From Syngnathus acus (taxonomy: Eukaryota > Chordata > Actinopteri > Syngnathiformes > Syngnathidae), in assembly GCF_901709675.1 (NCBI RefSeq), contig NC_051099.1:3658001-3722000 (forward strand): a DNA stretch of 64,000 nt, in the 5' to 3' direction. The notes beneath the pieces were generated by a model. That model was not told where the DNA came from and made no database searches. It saw nothing but the letters and a program-made list of their open reading frames with translations. The position numbers and the translations under genes were made by a program. Below, piece after piece: positions 18,001 to 29,990 of this stretch (the stretch's first letter is position 1; each line of letters begins with the position of its first letter).

Positions 18001-21000
18001 TTCTAAAAGGTGAGATTAAAGACACTCGGGCCAGTGGAGGACCAAAGAGACGAGTGTTTTAATTTCCGCTTTTAATGGAATAAAAAAACAACTAAAGAAT
18101 ACATTAGTTGCGTGTGTGTGCGCTCTTTAGCATGTATTTTCGCATGAGTGTGTGTCGCATCAATCCAAACAAGTGCAATGCGAGCTGACATTAAGTGTCA
18201 CACTGAGAGCGGAGGAGTGCACATAAAACACTCGCGACAATACCAACATGACTCAAAGAGGCCTTTCAAGTACACGCACACGGGCAACACAAACACACGT
18301 ATGCATTTTACTGACACAAACCAATTAATGATCAAGTAATTGCTCCTTTGAAGTCATTAATCTTTGATATCATCGGCAAACAGGAAATGTTTTATTTGTC
18401 CCACTTCCTGTAACGCATTTTGTTTTGAAAGTGAAACGGAGATTTTAGGAGGTGGGGAAAGCAAATTTGGGATTTTGAGTAGGCTGAGATAGGGATGAGG
18501 GTCGGACCAGGATTTTTTTTCTTGCTTTATTTACCCTCAGCCACCCACCCCCTTCCAAATCTGGAAGTCATTGCCTTCTCCAAATGAGAGCCTTGCTTGA
18601 CATCAAAAGCAGGACTGCCGTAACAGTGCAGCCATGTTTTAAAAAAAGCAACACCCCTCCTCACCGCAGACCCCCAAAACCAACCCCACCCCAGAAAAGT
18701 CTCTTCTTGAGACTCTGTCATATCGAAACACCACAAAACACAGTAAAATTATTCCAGAGTTTTGTGTGAGTCAGCTGTCAAACTTCGCAACCAAAAAAAG
18801 TGAATACAATGGATTAAAATGTAAATGGGTGGATGGGAAATTTGAATGAAAATAACCTTTTAGGGAGGGATTTTTTTTTTTTTTTTAAATATCCCCGATT
18901 GCGATGCCGTCTCATGATCGAGATGACTGAGCTGATACTCATATTGAAGACCCGTAACCGCAATTAGAATTTCAAAAATTCAAGCGACTCCAAACACCTG
19001 CAATAACATCTACTCCCATTGCCTCTCGTTGGTGCTTCAAAATTCTCGCAAGCGGTTTTGGCGTGTAGCCTCAAGGGTGATTTGACGCCCCTCTTCCAAT
19101 GGAGCAGCTGTACCAAAATATGACTTTAATTTAGGATTTGGGAATTTAGCCGTCAAACTTACAAAAAGCCCTTCGCTGCAGTTGGGCTGGCTTGAATTAC
19201 AGATCAGAAATGTCTCGTATCGAGCAGACGGTGAGAGGAGCTGAAACGGGATTAGAGTGCAGACACGAGATTGGCAAAAACAATTAGCTCCCGAGTCCCC
19301 GCGCCTCCGAATTGTGAATTGTTTGTAACCGAGGGCCTTCCTCGCATCCGAGGCGGGAGGGAGAAGGTGGGGGGGTGGATTTCCTCAGCCCGTCCAGATC
19401 GTATTACACAGGCCCGAAGGCTCTGATGTGGCTTCAGACAGCGAGCGCAAAACCAAAATCCCGCAACCGCGCAGGCCGGCTCGGCACTCGGCCTCGTCCT
19501 GCGGTCGACTCTGAGGAATATTTTTGAAAGCTCGAATGTATTCCAAACTACCCCCCCCCCCCCTTCCATCCCTCCATGGATGCTGCGCTGTTTGAATGTT
19601 GGCAGCGAGTTCATGACAAGTTGTTCCGATGGAATAGCACGCAGGATTTAGATGGTCTTCAGTTACGGGCCCAACATCTGGTGCGGGAGGTGCAAACGGC
19701 TTTCAGTTTGGAATCGGTTCTAGAATTCATTTTCTAGTTGTTTTCATGGAGATCCGATCCAGCATAACTTGTCGGCCCTCTTTTCGTGCTTCACCGTTTC
19801 AAAACTACAGTCACGGATTAGCGCTAGCAAGCTCCGTCCAACGTACAAATGTAAGATTTGCAAAATAAATTATGAACTACCACAATGTTTTATCTCAACG
19901 TGGCTTGAGATTCAAATTACAACTCTCCCTCTTACACAATATTCGTTTGCACAAGGGCACACAAATGGACTCGAGATGCTAACGTGTAGTGAAAAACAAA
20001 CATGTCCGCCTTTTTATCCCTCACATCAATTAAAGCCCTTTTCCAATGGCGAGCTCTTGTTCTTTATTAGCGCAGAACCTTCTTGCCTCTCTCATGGAGT
20101 TTCTCTTTAATCTCAGGGAAATGCTTTTGCCATTGATGCGTCTATTGATCTGATGTTTGCGCCTGAACGCTTTTATCTCCTTAGTCTCAAAAGGGGGGGA
20201 AAAAGCCTCGAGTTTTAGGCTCTTGCGCATTTTGGCCAATGAGGACTCAAGATGTTTTCTCGACATTAACACATTTTTGTTAGTCTTTGCGGTAGTTATC
20301 AGGCATCTGTACGACACCTGTTACTCAAGCGCATTACTCGAGTAGCGTTTGTTGACGCTAACATTTATTATTCCCTCTCTTTTAACACTTTGCTAACCCA
20401 AGAATCGTCACGTGTTTCCGTCAATTATGACTATAGATATTTTTAGGACATTTTAGACCGTCCTTAGAAACAATATATCTTCCCGTTTGTCATCAGGCAT
20501 CATAACGGACACCTCGGGTCGTCTCGAAACCGCACACTCGATAAAGTTGTAAAGAGAGAATGTCATTCAGGAAACATTTGAGTGAAAGTTGCCTACGATT
20601 GCATATTTCAAAAGAACATTAAAGCTAAGAATGGACGTATTCTCATTAAAATCCGTGAGTAACCTGCTGGCCTCGTGTTTTTCCATAAAGTGGCGTCCCA
20701 GAACTGGACCGCAAGTGTACTAAAAATCTCCTCCCATCTGCTTATAAACCCCCAAAAAAGTACGTTGAATCCAACGTTTTAGCTAGAGGGCAAAGTTTTC
20801 GGTGTGGCACGGCTCCATCGGACTAATCCAAGCGCGGCGACAAAGGGGGGGTGAAAGGAGGGCGCTACCATCCAGCAGACCGCGAGTGGACTCGGTCCAA
20901 ATCCTTTGCGAGGGTTCGCCGTCGTGTGTCCGACCGCAACGCCGCACGTCGAAGAGGTCATCTGTCAACACTGGCCGCTGTGTGTATTTATATATTTGTA

Positions 21001-22071
21001 CCGTATGTGCCCGTTTGTGTGTTTATAAGACATTTGTTTTATTTTAGTCTCTGGAGGAATGTACCATCTGACAAGCGCAGACATCTTATTTACTTGACTG
21101 TTGCTGTCTGATAGCATGGCCTTGCACATTTGAGGGTTTGCGTCCAAGCCCGGTGTGGTAGCAGCTTCGGTTCTGCTATCGATCATCTGTAATAATCACG
21201 CAGCGGCAACGTCAGTGTGTAATTATCTTCTCGAAATAGAAGTGGTAGGCTCTGCTGAGAGACCTTTTGCGGACCTTTAAGTACAGATTTTTAGAGCTGT
21301 CACTGTTCGGGGGGGAGGGAGAGGGGCGCAGAATGAGAACTTCAGGTAAAAAAATATATATATCAGGAACTTCACTGAAGTGAGTTTTAATCATGGATAG
21401 ATGGTTGATTGGAATTCTAATGGATAGACAAGTGGCAGATTTAGGAAGTTTGGGTTAGGATGGGTAGATAACGAGTCGGATTTAGTGGGGAAAGGTTTGA
21501 TTGGTTTGTGTGGTTGATGGCCGATGGAAAGGTAGCTAGAGTAGAAACGTTGCTTAGTTTGTTGTATTGGAAGGGTGGAAAGATTGATAAGGTGGAAAGA
21601 TGGGCTTGGACAATTTATACACACTCGAAGTGTACTTGTTATTAATTTCTTCCATCACCGGCGTCCGCACATGCATCTGTCTGTTTCTAGAAACATCTGC
21701 TGTTTGCGTCTGCGGCTACAGAAATTGTGTGCTGCTGATTTGTAATGTAAATATGCGGTATTAGTGCACACAAATAAACACGCGCATCGCGTTTTCAGCC
21801 GGCGGGCTTTGCGTCGTCACCGAGCCGTAATTGTTACCACACGGGCCGAGTGACTAACCGTCACCGGCAGCCGATATGGGAATAATCAGAGACAGACGAA
21901 GCGCATTGCATATTTACACATACGAGCTACCAATCTGCATCCGTGTGTGTGTGTGTGTTAGCCTCGGCCGCGTACGTCCACTTAGCGCTAGTCCAAAAAA
22001 ACAAACACGGTGGCCAACCAGAAAAACCCTGCAAGGTCTCGGTGGTGCGACAAAGCCAAACCCAAAACGTC

Positions 22072-22110
<39 letters not shown>

Positions 22111-25100
22111 TGTCGCCTTTGCGAAGCCAACGCTATCCCTTAAGAAGCAGGAGCAATTTTGACCATCTGTTACGTAGCAATCAATTTTACCCGCACTATG
22201 TTGAAATAAGCAAAAGTTATATAATTGCTTCATTTATTGTGGATCTTATTTTACTTTTTTTAAATGAAGAGACAATTTAACACCACCTCTTTAAAATAGG
22301 ATAATTTTCCAAGCAGCGCAACAGGAGTTTGAATGAAGATTACACAGCAACAGTAAAAGATGCCATTTTGTCTTAGTTACATTTTCCCCTGTAGCTCAGC
22401 AAGTGAAAATTTTCCATTTGCGGTACGCGAGTAGCAAATGTGCATATTTGTGTGTGTGTGTGTAGTTCAGGTGAGGCTTGTATTTTCCGTGGTGAACCAC
22501 AACAAACTATACACAGCGAGCTGCACCTCAGAGAACCCTGGCTGCCAAGAAGTAGTCAAACGAAAAGTATACATTTATACAAAATCAATTTATGCTGAAT
22601 CCCTCTTTTTTCAATCTAATTGGTTAGGAAGTTTTGCGACCAAAATTAACGTTTGAGGAACAACGTCATGAAGGAAATTACCGTATTTGCGGCGGTGAAA
22701 TGGTTAAAGGTGTTGTAAAGGTGTCAAGGAGCGACTTTCAACACAGGCTGTGGTTTTTTTTGGTCGTAGCGCACTGCGGTTAGCTGCTAGCGCCCTCATT
22801 GTTTACTTCCGACTCCCATCCGAGTGACCCTCACTGTACTCTGGTGTCTTCTTCCTGCTCTCTTTACACTTTTTCTCCCATCTTTTCTTGTTTGTTTTCC
22901 ACTTAGTCACTTCTTTCTTTTCTTTTCACACAATGTTAGCATGCGTGCCACCTGCGCTTGAACACGCCTCGCCATCACAGTTGCTCCAGTTTTTCATCCG
23001 CCCTAAAATTGCTCACCGCTGACTGCAACATGTAAATAGGAAAATCATCACAACACGTCTTTGTTTTAAGTACAATATGTTCAATATTTATCACCACCCC
23101 CAAAAGAAATTGCATTCCGGGCCAGTATTTGGTCAGACTATGTGCGCTAAACCATAATCATTCAAATGATGTCAATATAAGACACACTTAGCATACAGTA
23201 GCATCTTCATTTTTTTTTTCTCCCATTCCCTGGATGCAATGAATGTATGTTAGTGTGTCACGGAGAAGAATGACCGTAGCGGTAGATGAAAGCCGACGGC
23301 GGGTGGCCCGTGCGTGATCGCAGCCATGTGTGGCGGCGCGCTTCATGCGGCCGCCGAGGCTCCGGCTGGTCTGCGACGGCCACGTGGGCGGAGAGAAGCG
23401 AGGATGACAACGACGACGATGAACGTTTGGATGAAGGAGAGGAAGAAGTGGAGGTTGGAGTTTCATCTGGTATGGACTATTTTTAAACAAGACTATTTTA
23501 ATGGTACACACCCGAGTGAGGATGATGATTTGGGTGTGGAGGCCAGATGATCGATCAAAATAGATTGCACCATTTTTTTTCTTTTTCTTTTGTACTTTAG
23601 TTAATAAATCCATAAAAATATGGCAGGGTAAATTATTTTAGGCTTGTTTACTTATATATAATTATTATATAAAATATTTTGGAAAGTGTTGAATTCATCT
23701 TTATACGTATTATAGTTTAATTATTACAATTAGTGCTACATATTTGATCTTATAATATAGACTTGTTTTTTTGTTTGTGTAATCCAGTTGCTAACAAATG
23801 AACAAACCGGATCCTAACATTTTATTGATGCTGTTTAATCATCATCATTATGTAATTTCTTATGAAAATAAAAAAAAAATAAGCACCACTTCCTCGCAAA
23901 ACACGCCCAACACCTGTTTGCCCTTCCCTTCTTCCGGAAAATAAAAATTACAGGTATAAACACCCAGAGGCCATCTTAACGAAGGCTTTTTTTGTCACCC
24001 CGTCTTTTGATAACTCTTCGACTGTTTTTTGCCTTCCTCTTTTTGGAGATAGTCGGAAGCCTCGGCCAGCCGCCACTTCAAAGCCGCACCGACACATGTT
24101 TGTGACTTCATTTTGCTTATCTACAATGCACGTGTGTTTACCTCTCGGGCGTTATCATTGTAAAAAGTAGGATTTTGAAGTCAATGTGCAAAAACACCAG
24201 GAGTGGTCCTTTTTGCAAGGAAAAGGAGAAATGGTGCCAAGGATAAAACGTTTTTTGACTACAACTCACTTCGGCAAAATAAATATTGAGTAGCAATCAG
24301 ACGAAAACCATGAGATGGTTGCTTCTAACCAAAATGGCTAACTTCCTGTGTGCTTTTTTGTGGGTCGACTCAAGATAAACATGCCCACTAAATGACAAAT
24401 TGCTAAGTGAAAATGACTTTGGGGGCTGAATTTTACCGCCAAAACATTTCAAGGCGATTTGGTGAAATTTCACCGCCATGTTCTGCCCACCTGCAATAAC
24501 AAAGTTCAAATGACTTTCTCAGGTTTCCCTTTTCCAGTGTCGCTGTCACTCGGGGATTGCATATCACTCAAAATCAATGGCGCTCTGGTTTGGTCAACTC
24601 AGAGATCGTTGCTTTGTAAACAACAACATTGGGCCAAAACCTCACGTGTGACCCTCAGCCGAAGTCGCAAACAAACAAGATCAAAGCGCACGCTTGTTAG
24701 CGATTAGCGGACTTCCTCGCGATGACATACACGATCAAGCGCACGCAAACACACGTACTATCAAACAATCTTGTCACAATTAGCAAGCGGGCACATCTTG
24801 ATCTTAAAATGTGACATTGTGAGTGCCAGTGATTCATGACCGCTTCTTGCTTTTATGTTCCCGCTAACCTCGACTACAAAAAAAAATAATAATAATCATG
24901 TTTAGAGATATGTATAATTTGCATTTTTTTTGTTTTTTTGAAAATTGCCTGTCTGCAAATTTGTATCTGATTATTTAACATGGTCTGGCTTAAATATAAA
25001 ATTGGCAAAAATGTAAATAAAAAATAAAATAAATGCATTATTTACCAATAAGACATTCAAAACTGATGTACTACAGAAGTATTTTCATTTCTCAATTTCA

Positions 25101-28044
25101 GATGTTATTTACTGATGAGTTTGGGAAAATACAAAAACATTAAAACATTGAAAATGTGGGGGAAAAAAAGTCAAATCAATCCATTTTAACTGAGGAATTA
25201 AGTAAAATGGGAATTAAAAATAGTATAATAAAGGCAAATTTATTGAGAAATTAAGGAGCATAGAAGTTTATTTTCTCAAAACAAGAACCTGGTTGATTTT
25301 GAGGCTGACTTACCGTTGGCGACACGGAGCCATTAGGTAGGTAGGGGTCGGGCAGCATAAGGAAGGGGTACCCGGGGTACCCGGACGTCTTGTACACACC
25401 GCCATCTTGCTGCTTGGACGCTGTGGGACAAACAAACAACAAGTTAGCGGAAACGAAAGTCAGTCGTGACCCAATTTGGACTTTTTTTTTTTCTCTAGTT
25501 CCAAATATGTGCCTTGACACTGTAAACAAATAGCGGATTTACAGCATCACTGCTTGACAAGTCAAGTCTATTTTTGTGAGATTAATGAACTGTAATGAAC
25601 AGAAGTTTCAAAAACAACATTAAAAAACATGTTCAAAATGTGAAAAACAAATCTACCGTTCCTTTTCTCGATCGTCCATTTTAAGATCGTGAATAATTAA
25701 AAACGACAATCAATAGAGCGACTTCCACTTTTCCATTCCTGCACTTTTAGCGACTTTAAATGATAAACCTCATCAGCAAACAGGATCGCCATGCAAAACA
25801 TGTCGCAGCAAGCGGACACCGGCGCTAACGTTAGCGTCATGTGTTTCAAGTTGGGACAGGACGACTAGTTGGTCTATCAGTAACTAGTTCCCTACACAGA
25901 AAATGAAGTTATTTGTTGTTAGCATTGTTTTGAGTCTTCCTCGTAAATCTTTATTTGTGTTGACAGTGGGCAACTGCCACTCATGACACCTGCAGGACTC
26001 GAGTGGAACAGCAACAGCTGCTAATGTCTACTACTAATACCTGCTAATGTCAACAATGAAAAAATAAATAAAATAACATGCCATCTGATGGCGTGACCTA
26101 CGCTGCATACCTGAAACAGGAAATATATCCCAATTGGATGTGTATTCCTACCATTCCATGTTAAGCAAGTTTTAAGGCTAAAACAAAAGGACAAAAAAAA
26201 CAACAGTGCAGTGACATTACATAAGTCAACAAACATATAATTAAGCATTCCTTGGCATTTAGTTTGGTCATTTTGTGTGATTTGACACATTTTGTTACTT
26301 TTAACCTGCACGTGTAAATCCTTAAAGACGCAATGCTCCCAAATGCAAAACGAGTGTTTACAAGTGTTGTTAGTTACGGCATGTTAGATCCTTTGACGTG
26401 TTACATGCATCGCCTGGCCTCTTCCTCCTCCTCCTCTTTCTCAAGTCTAGATGTTAATTTAAATCTTTAAGTCATTGTTCTACATTTTGTAAGTCACTAA
26501 AAAGTGCATTTGGGCCCAAAATCTGCCTGCTTTTATCAGGTAGACAACTTGGAACGAGTTGAGAGGAACTGAAAGGGAGGGGCAACAAACAATAAAATTT
26601 TTGCGAGAATTTGTGGTTGTCTATTTGATGTAAGTACGATATTGGTTTATTTAAAACAATCCAGTCAGCGGCTTGAACTCAGTTCAGTAACTTTTTAGCC
26701 AATAATTGGACAGTTAAATGTCCTATATTGTGTTGATCACAAATGTATTGCAATGTAGCGGCTAGCAAATTAAGCTAAACTCACACTGCTGACATAAAAA
26801 TGAGAATTAATTGGATTTGAGTACATATTTCAAGAAGGGGCGTTTTACTCCAAAATTTTACTTTTGAAAAAGGCAAACTTCAACTCCCTCAATATGTAAA
26901 CAACATAAAAAGTCTCTAATTTAATTGAAATTGAGATTCTTTTCTGCAGTCATTCTAATATGTTTAATCGTTAAATTTTAATAAATGCCCAATAATATCA
27001 ATAATCAACAACCCTTAGTCATGGAAACACCTTCAAAAATCTCAAATTTAATCCACATGTGCATTGACTCATTGAATAGCCAGCCTGGGGGGGGAAAAGG
27101 CTATTGCAGTTAATGGGAAAACTGTATAAAAGGCCAAAAATAATGCTAATTAATGGGATTTCCGATCATATTTCAAGAAAACGATATTTATCCATAATTT
27201 TAGTTTTAAAAGGGCAGAATCCGACTCCATCAATATGTCAACAAATTAAAACCTCTCAAATTCGAGACTCAACGTGTAGCTTTATAGATTGGGACGTTAT
27301 TTTTAAATAGTTAGTTGTAGGAAAAGCACATACAAGAGAAACAAGAGTATTTCATCGCGAACGGACGCCATTAGCACATGCGTGGCCTTAAAAAACAAAA
27401 ATAAAGTAGCAGACGATCGACATTTTTTACAGTGGCCACCTGGAAGCTTTGAAGTCGCCGCCGCCGAGCAGCACGTGCCCCAAATGACCAAAATACTTAG
27501 ACACGCTCGATGAAAAATTCATTTCTATCGCCCCGATAAACACATGAATACTCTGACTAAACATAAAACACAACACTTTAGGGGGTCTCCTTACCGGCGT
27601 CGAGCTGCTCCCTGTGTTTGTCCGGGAAGCCCCTCTGCTGTTCGGCCGGCTGCCCCCGTCTCACCGCCTGGAGGGTGCGAGAGTGAAAAAGTAGGATGTA
27701 GGCTGATTAAAAGTGTCTTAAAGTGAGTCGGGAGTGGACGAATTCATACCCCACATCGCTTCGTGTTGAGGAAATGTAATAAAGTGTGAAAACAAAGTTA
27801 CAAAATTAATAAGGGAGGAAAAAAAAAAGCACCCTACCGAGGAGGCGCCGTTGCCGCCACCGGGGCCGCCGCCCGGGCTGTGCTGGTGGATCTCGGACTC
27901 GTTGACTAGCGACGACTTAAGGTCTGCCAGGTCCTGTTCGGTGAAGGCGCACTCCTGGTGGACCTTCTCCTCCTGCTCACCTTCGTCTTTGAAGGCGATC
28001 ATCTCGTCGGTGGCTCCCAGGTCGTCCCCCCCATGCTGAGGCAT
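9047..28044 (-). CDS. tcf7: Transcription factor 7 (TCF-1), Wnt/beta-catenin effector
   Basis: Nuclear HMG-box factor that binds Wnt response elements and recruits beta-catenin or Groucho/TLE. Twelve coding exons in transcript order: 28044-27838, 27667-27595, 25420-25314, 16707-16581, 14800-14713, 12788-12696, 11749-11630, 11489-11327, 11167-11060, 10537-10489, 9937-9865, 9251-9047. They join in phase to 470 residues. The N-terminal beta-catenin-binding domain ([10 protein letters not shown] to [10 protein letters not shown]) comes first, then a Pro/Ser/His-rich middle. The HMG box (about residues 289-360, with [17 protein letters not shown]) is followed by a basic tail [10 protein letters not shown]. 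The last two exons encode a complete C-clamp ([23 protein letters not shown]), so this is the long E-tail form. I start at MPQ, not at an in-frame upstream Met, because MPQL opens the family. LEF1 is excluded by the C-clamp and by linkage to skp1 and ppp2ca. Confidence 0.93.
16226..16433. mobile_element. hAT-type MITE with 8-bp target site duplication
   Basis: A 192-bp element at 16234-16425 is nearly a perfect palindrome. Both ends begin CAGGGGTCTCAAACTC, and the inverted repeats run about 62 bp with one visible mismatch. The short unpaired centre holds further partial symmetry (TGATCAG). The octamer CTCTAAGA directly flanks both ends (16226-16233 and 16426-16433), an 8-bp duplication typical of hAT transposases. 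There is no coding capacity, so it is non-autonomous. It sits in a tcf7 intron between the exons at 14800 and 16581. The intact ends suggest a fairly recent insertion. Confidence 0.92.
16708..25313. other. 8.6-kb tcf7 intron without recognised exons
   Basis: The intron lies between the beta-catenin-domain exons and the central exons. I found no exon that fits the TCF reading frame. It has AT-rich stretches, an A14 run near 17494, short (AT)n and (GT)n tracts, and two GC-richer stretches near 16900-17100 and 23280-23420. An internal promoter for an N-truncated TCF form is known in mammalian TCF7, but nothing here proves one. Confidence 0.5.
22072..22111. repeat. (CTTT)10 microsatellite
   Basis: A pure tetranucleotide repeat of 40 bases lies in the large tcf7 intron. 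It creates spurious Leu/Ser/Phe-rich and Lys/Glu-rich open frames on both strands. Confidence 0.95.
26796..27270. repeat. Diverged direct duplication in a tcf7 intron
   Basis: Two related AT-rich segments, about 26796-26937 and 27136-27270, lie in the same orientation 340 bases apart. Shared blocks in order include AAAAAT, ATTAAT..GGATTT, CATATTTCAAGAA, AATTTTA..TTTT, ACTCC.TCAATATGT and CTCT..AATT. Small gaps and many substitutions separate them. I recognise no element family. Confidence 0.6.
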
Positions 28045-28290
28045 GTCGACGTCCGGGGACACTTTTCGAAGTGCGTCCAATAAAGTAAAAACCAAGAAAA
28101 AGTCGGAAAAGAGACGTCAAATCTGCGGCGTTGTCCTCTTAAAGAGTCCGGAAGAATAAGAGGGAAAGTTGTTCCGTGGCGTCCCGCAGCCGCCTGGAGG
28201 ACTGATGTTCTCCTGCAAGAGTGAGCAGGACAAGACGAGGACCCCCGACATCAAAGGGAGCCGCCGGGGTGATTGGCAGATCCGATGACT

Positions 28291-28392
<102 letters not shown>

Positions 28393-29903
28393 CGAGATTG
28401 TTTCTACAGAACTTCTTAAAGAGACATCACCATCTCGTCCTCGAGCATAATTCATGACTACCAGGGGCGTGTTCACGCCATCAAATATTGAGGGCTCCGG
28501 CCAGCCCGCCAGCATATGCTGCATTCATGAAATGGGGTAAATCCCCACTATTTTGTTTTATGGCATCTTTCATTAAAATTGGCAGCTTACTTTATTCCAT
28601 CGTTTTTCAATAATTGTTGCGGTATAACAAAAAAAAAAAAGCATTTATAGGGCCCGTCAGTTATCCACCGATTTTTCGCTATTCGCAGGCCGACCCTCTT
28701 CATGAAAATAGTAAATATCCCACTTGCATATGTAGTTCCAATGCTCAAACAAAACAACAACAAAAACCATTGTTGCTTCCACGACCCAGACGTTGCTTTC
28801 AATTAAATAGGAAATTAAAAACACGGGTGCTAACCACTCCCTTTAAGCTGCCTGCAATAAAATAGCAAATGTCACATCTGAATCTGTATAGTCAAATCAA
28901 AGTACATAACAACAACCAAACAAGACAATTACCCACCACTATACTTCTACTACGCTTACGCTGCATTCAATAAAATAGGAAATGATGGGTTCCTAGGTTA
29001 CACCCTTTGCCAGCTTGACTATAAAGCGAGTTCTTGCTTTGCCAAAGCGTGTCGCCAGTGTGCTCCTTTTTGGCCCAAAAAAAGTGTTCATTTAGAAGCG
29101 CCGGGCAGGAGGACGCCATGCGGGATGTTGCGTGCCAAACAAGAGGGCGTGGCGCACCCGGCATGAATCTGGCCCCCATTTTGTATGCCGCCTGACTCGA
29201 TGTCGAGGAGGGAAAGGAGATGGAAAAACACACACAACAGTTGAAAGTTGCAAAGTCGTTCCTTCCCCTTTTTGTTGCTCCCTGTGCCGATGCATTTTTA
29301 ATGCGCTTGCTATTAATTGAGAAATATTCATACGCGACACTTAATCGTAGGCCGAGTGATGATCTTCAGCTGTGCAGCAAAATTAAATACAAACAGAAAG
29401 ACGAGCAAGCGCCCATTTGCATAAAGCTGCATATTTATACAATATCGCTGGCGCATATTAATACAAAGATTAAAAGGCGCACTTGCAATGTATGCAAATC
29501 TAAATTATGAATGACTTGTTTAAACTCCTTGTTTATTCGCCTTGATTAAATATAGACAGATGTTTCTGTCCGCAGAGACCCTCGTGCGCACTTTTTTCCA
29601 CAATACGCCCCCTGGAGTGTTAGAAAATAATAGCAGCCGGTCTTATTCTTACGAAATCCAGCACGGCTGTTCAGCATGACAGGATGCATGTGAATCAACA
29701 AAGAACAAATAGGGCGGTAGTCGGCCATTTTTATTTGAAGTTAGCATAGTTCATAGTTAGCATAGTGTCAACGTAATACCTAAGCTATGGTATTCGGAAG
29801 TAAGGCTGAGCCGTGGATTCATTTTAAAAGAATGATGAAAAAAAAAAACGGAGGGTTTCGTAGCCTTTCGTGGTGATTGAACTTTCAATCAGAGAGGTGC
29901 TAG

Positions 29904-29990
29904 CAAATAGCTAGCTACTAAAGCTAGCTAGTTTCTAGCTAAGTAAATAGCTCGCTACTAAAGATAGCTAGGTACTACCAAGCTAATGTA
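29904..29990. repeat. Imperfect 2x ~40-bp tandem duplication, GCTAGCTA-rich
   Basis: The unit begins AAATAGCTAGCTACTAAAG at about 29906. It recurs at about 29946 as AAATAGCTCGCTACTAAAG with scattered changes. Confidence 0.6.

Noticed and set aside
9047-28044. Identity as lef1 or tcf7l2 instead of tcf7
   Set aside because: The central part has LEF1-like features, but a full C-clamp tail excludes lef1, and linkage to skp1 and ppp2ca plus the MPQ start favours tcf7.
29904-29990. GCTAGC-rich segment as a regulatory array
   Set aside because: It looks like a simple imperfect tandem duplication; no recognised binding-site pattern or gene start is nearby.
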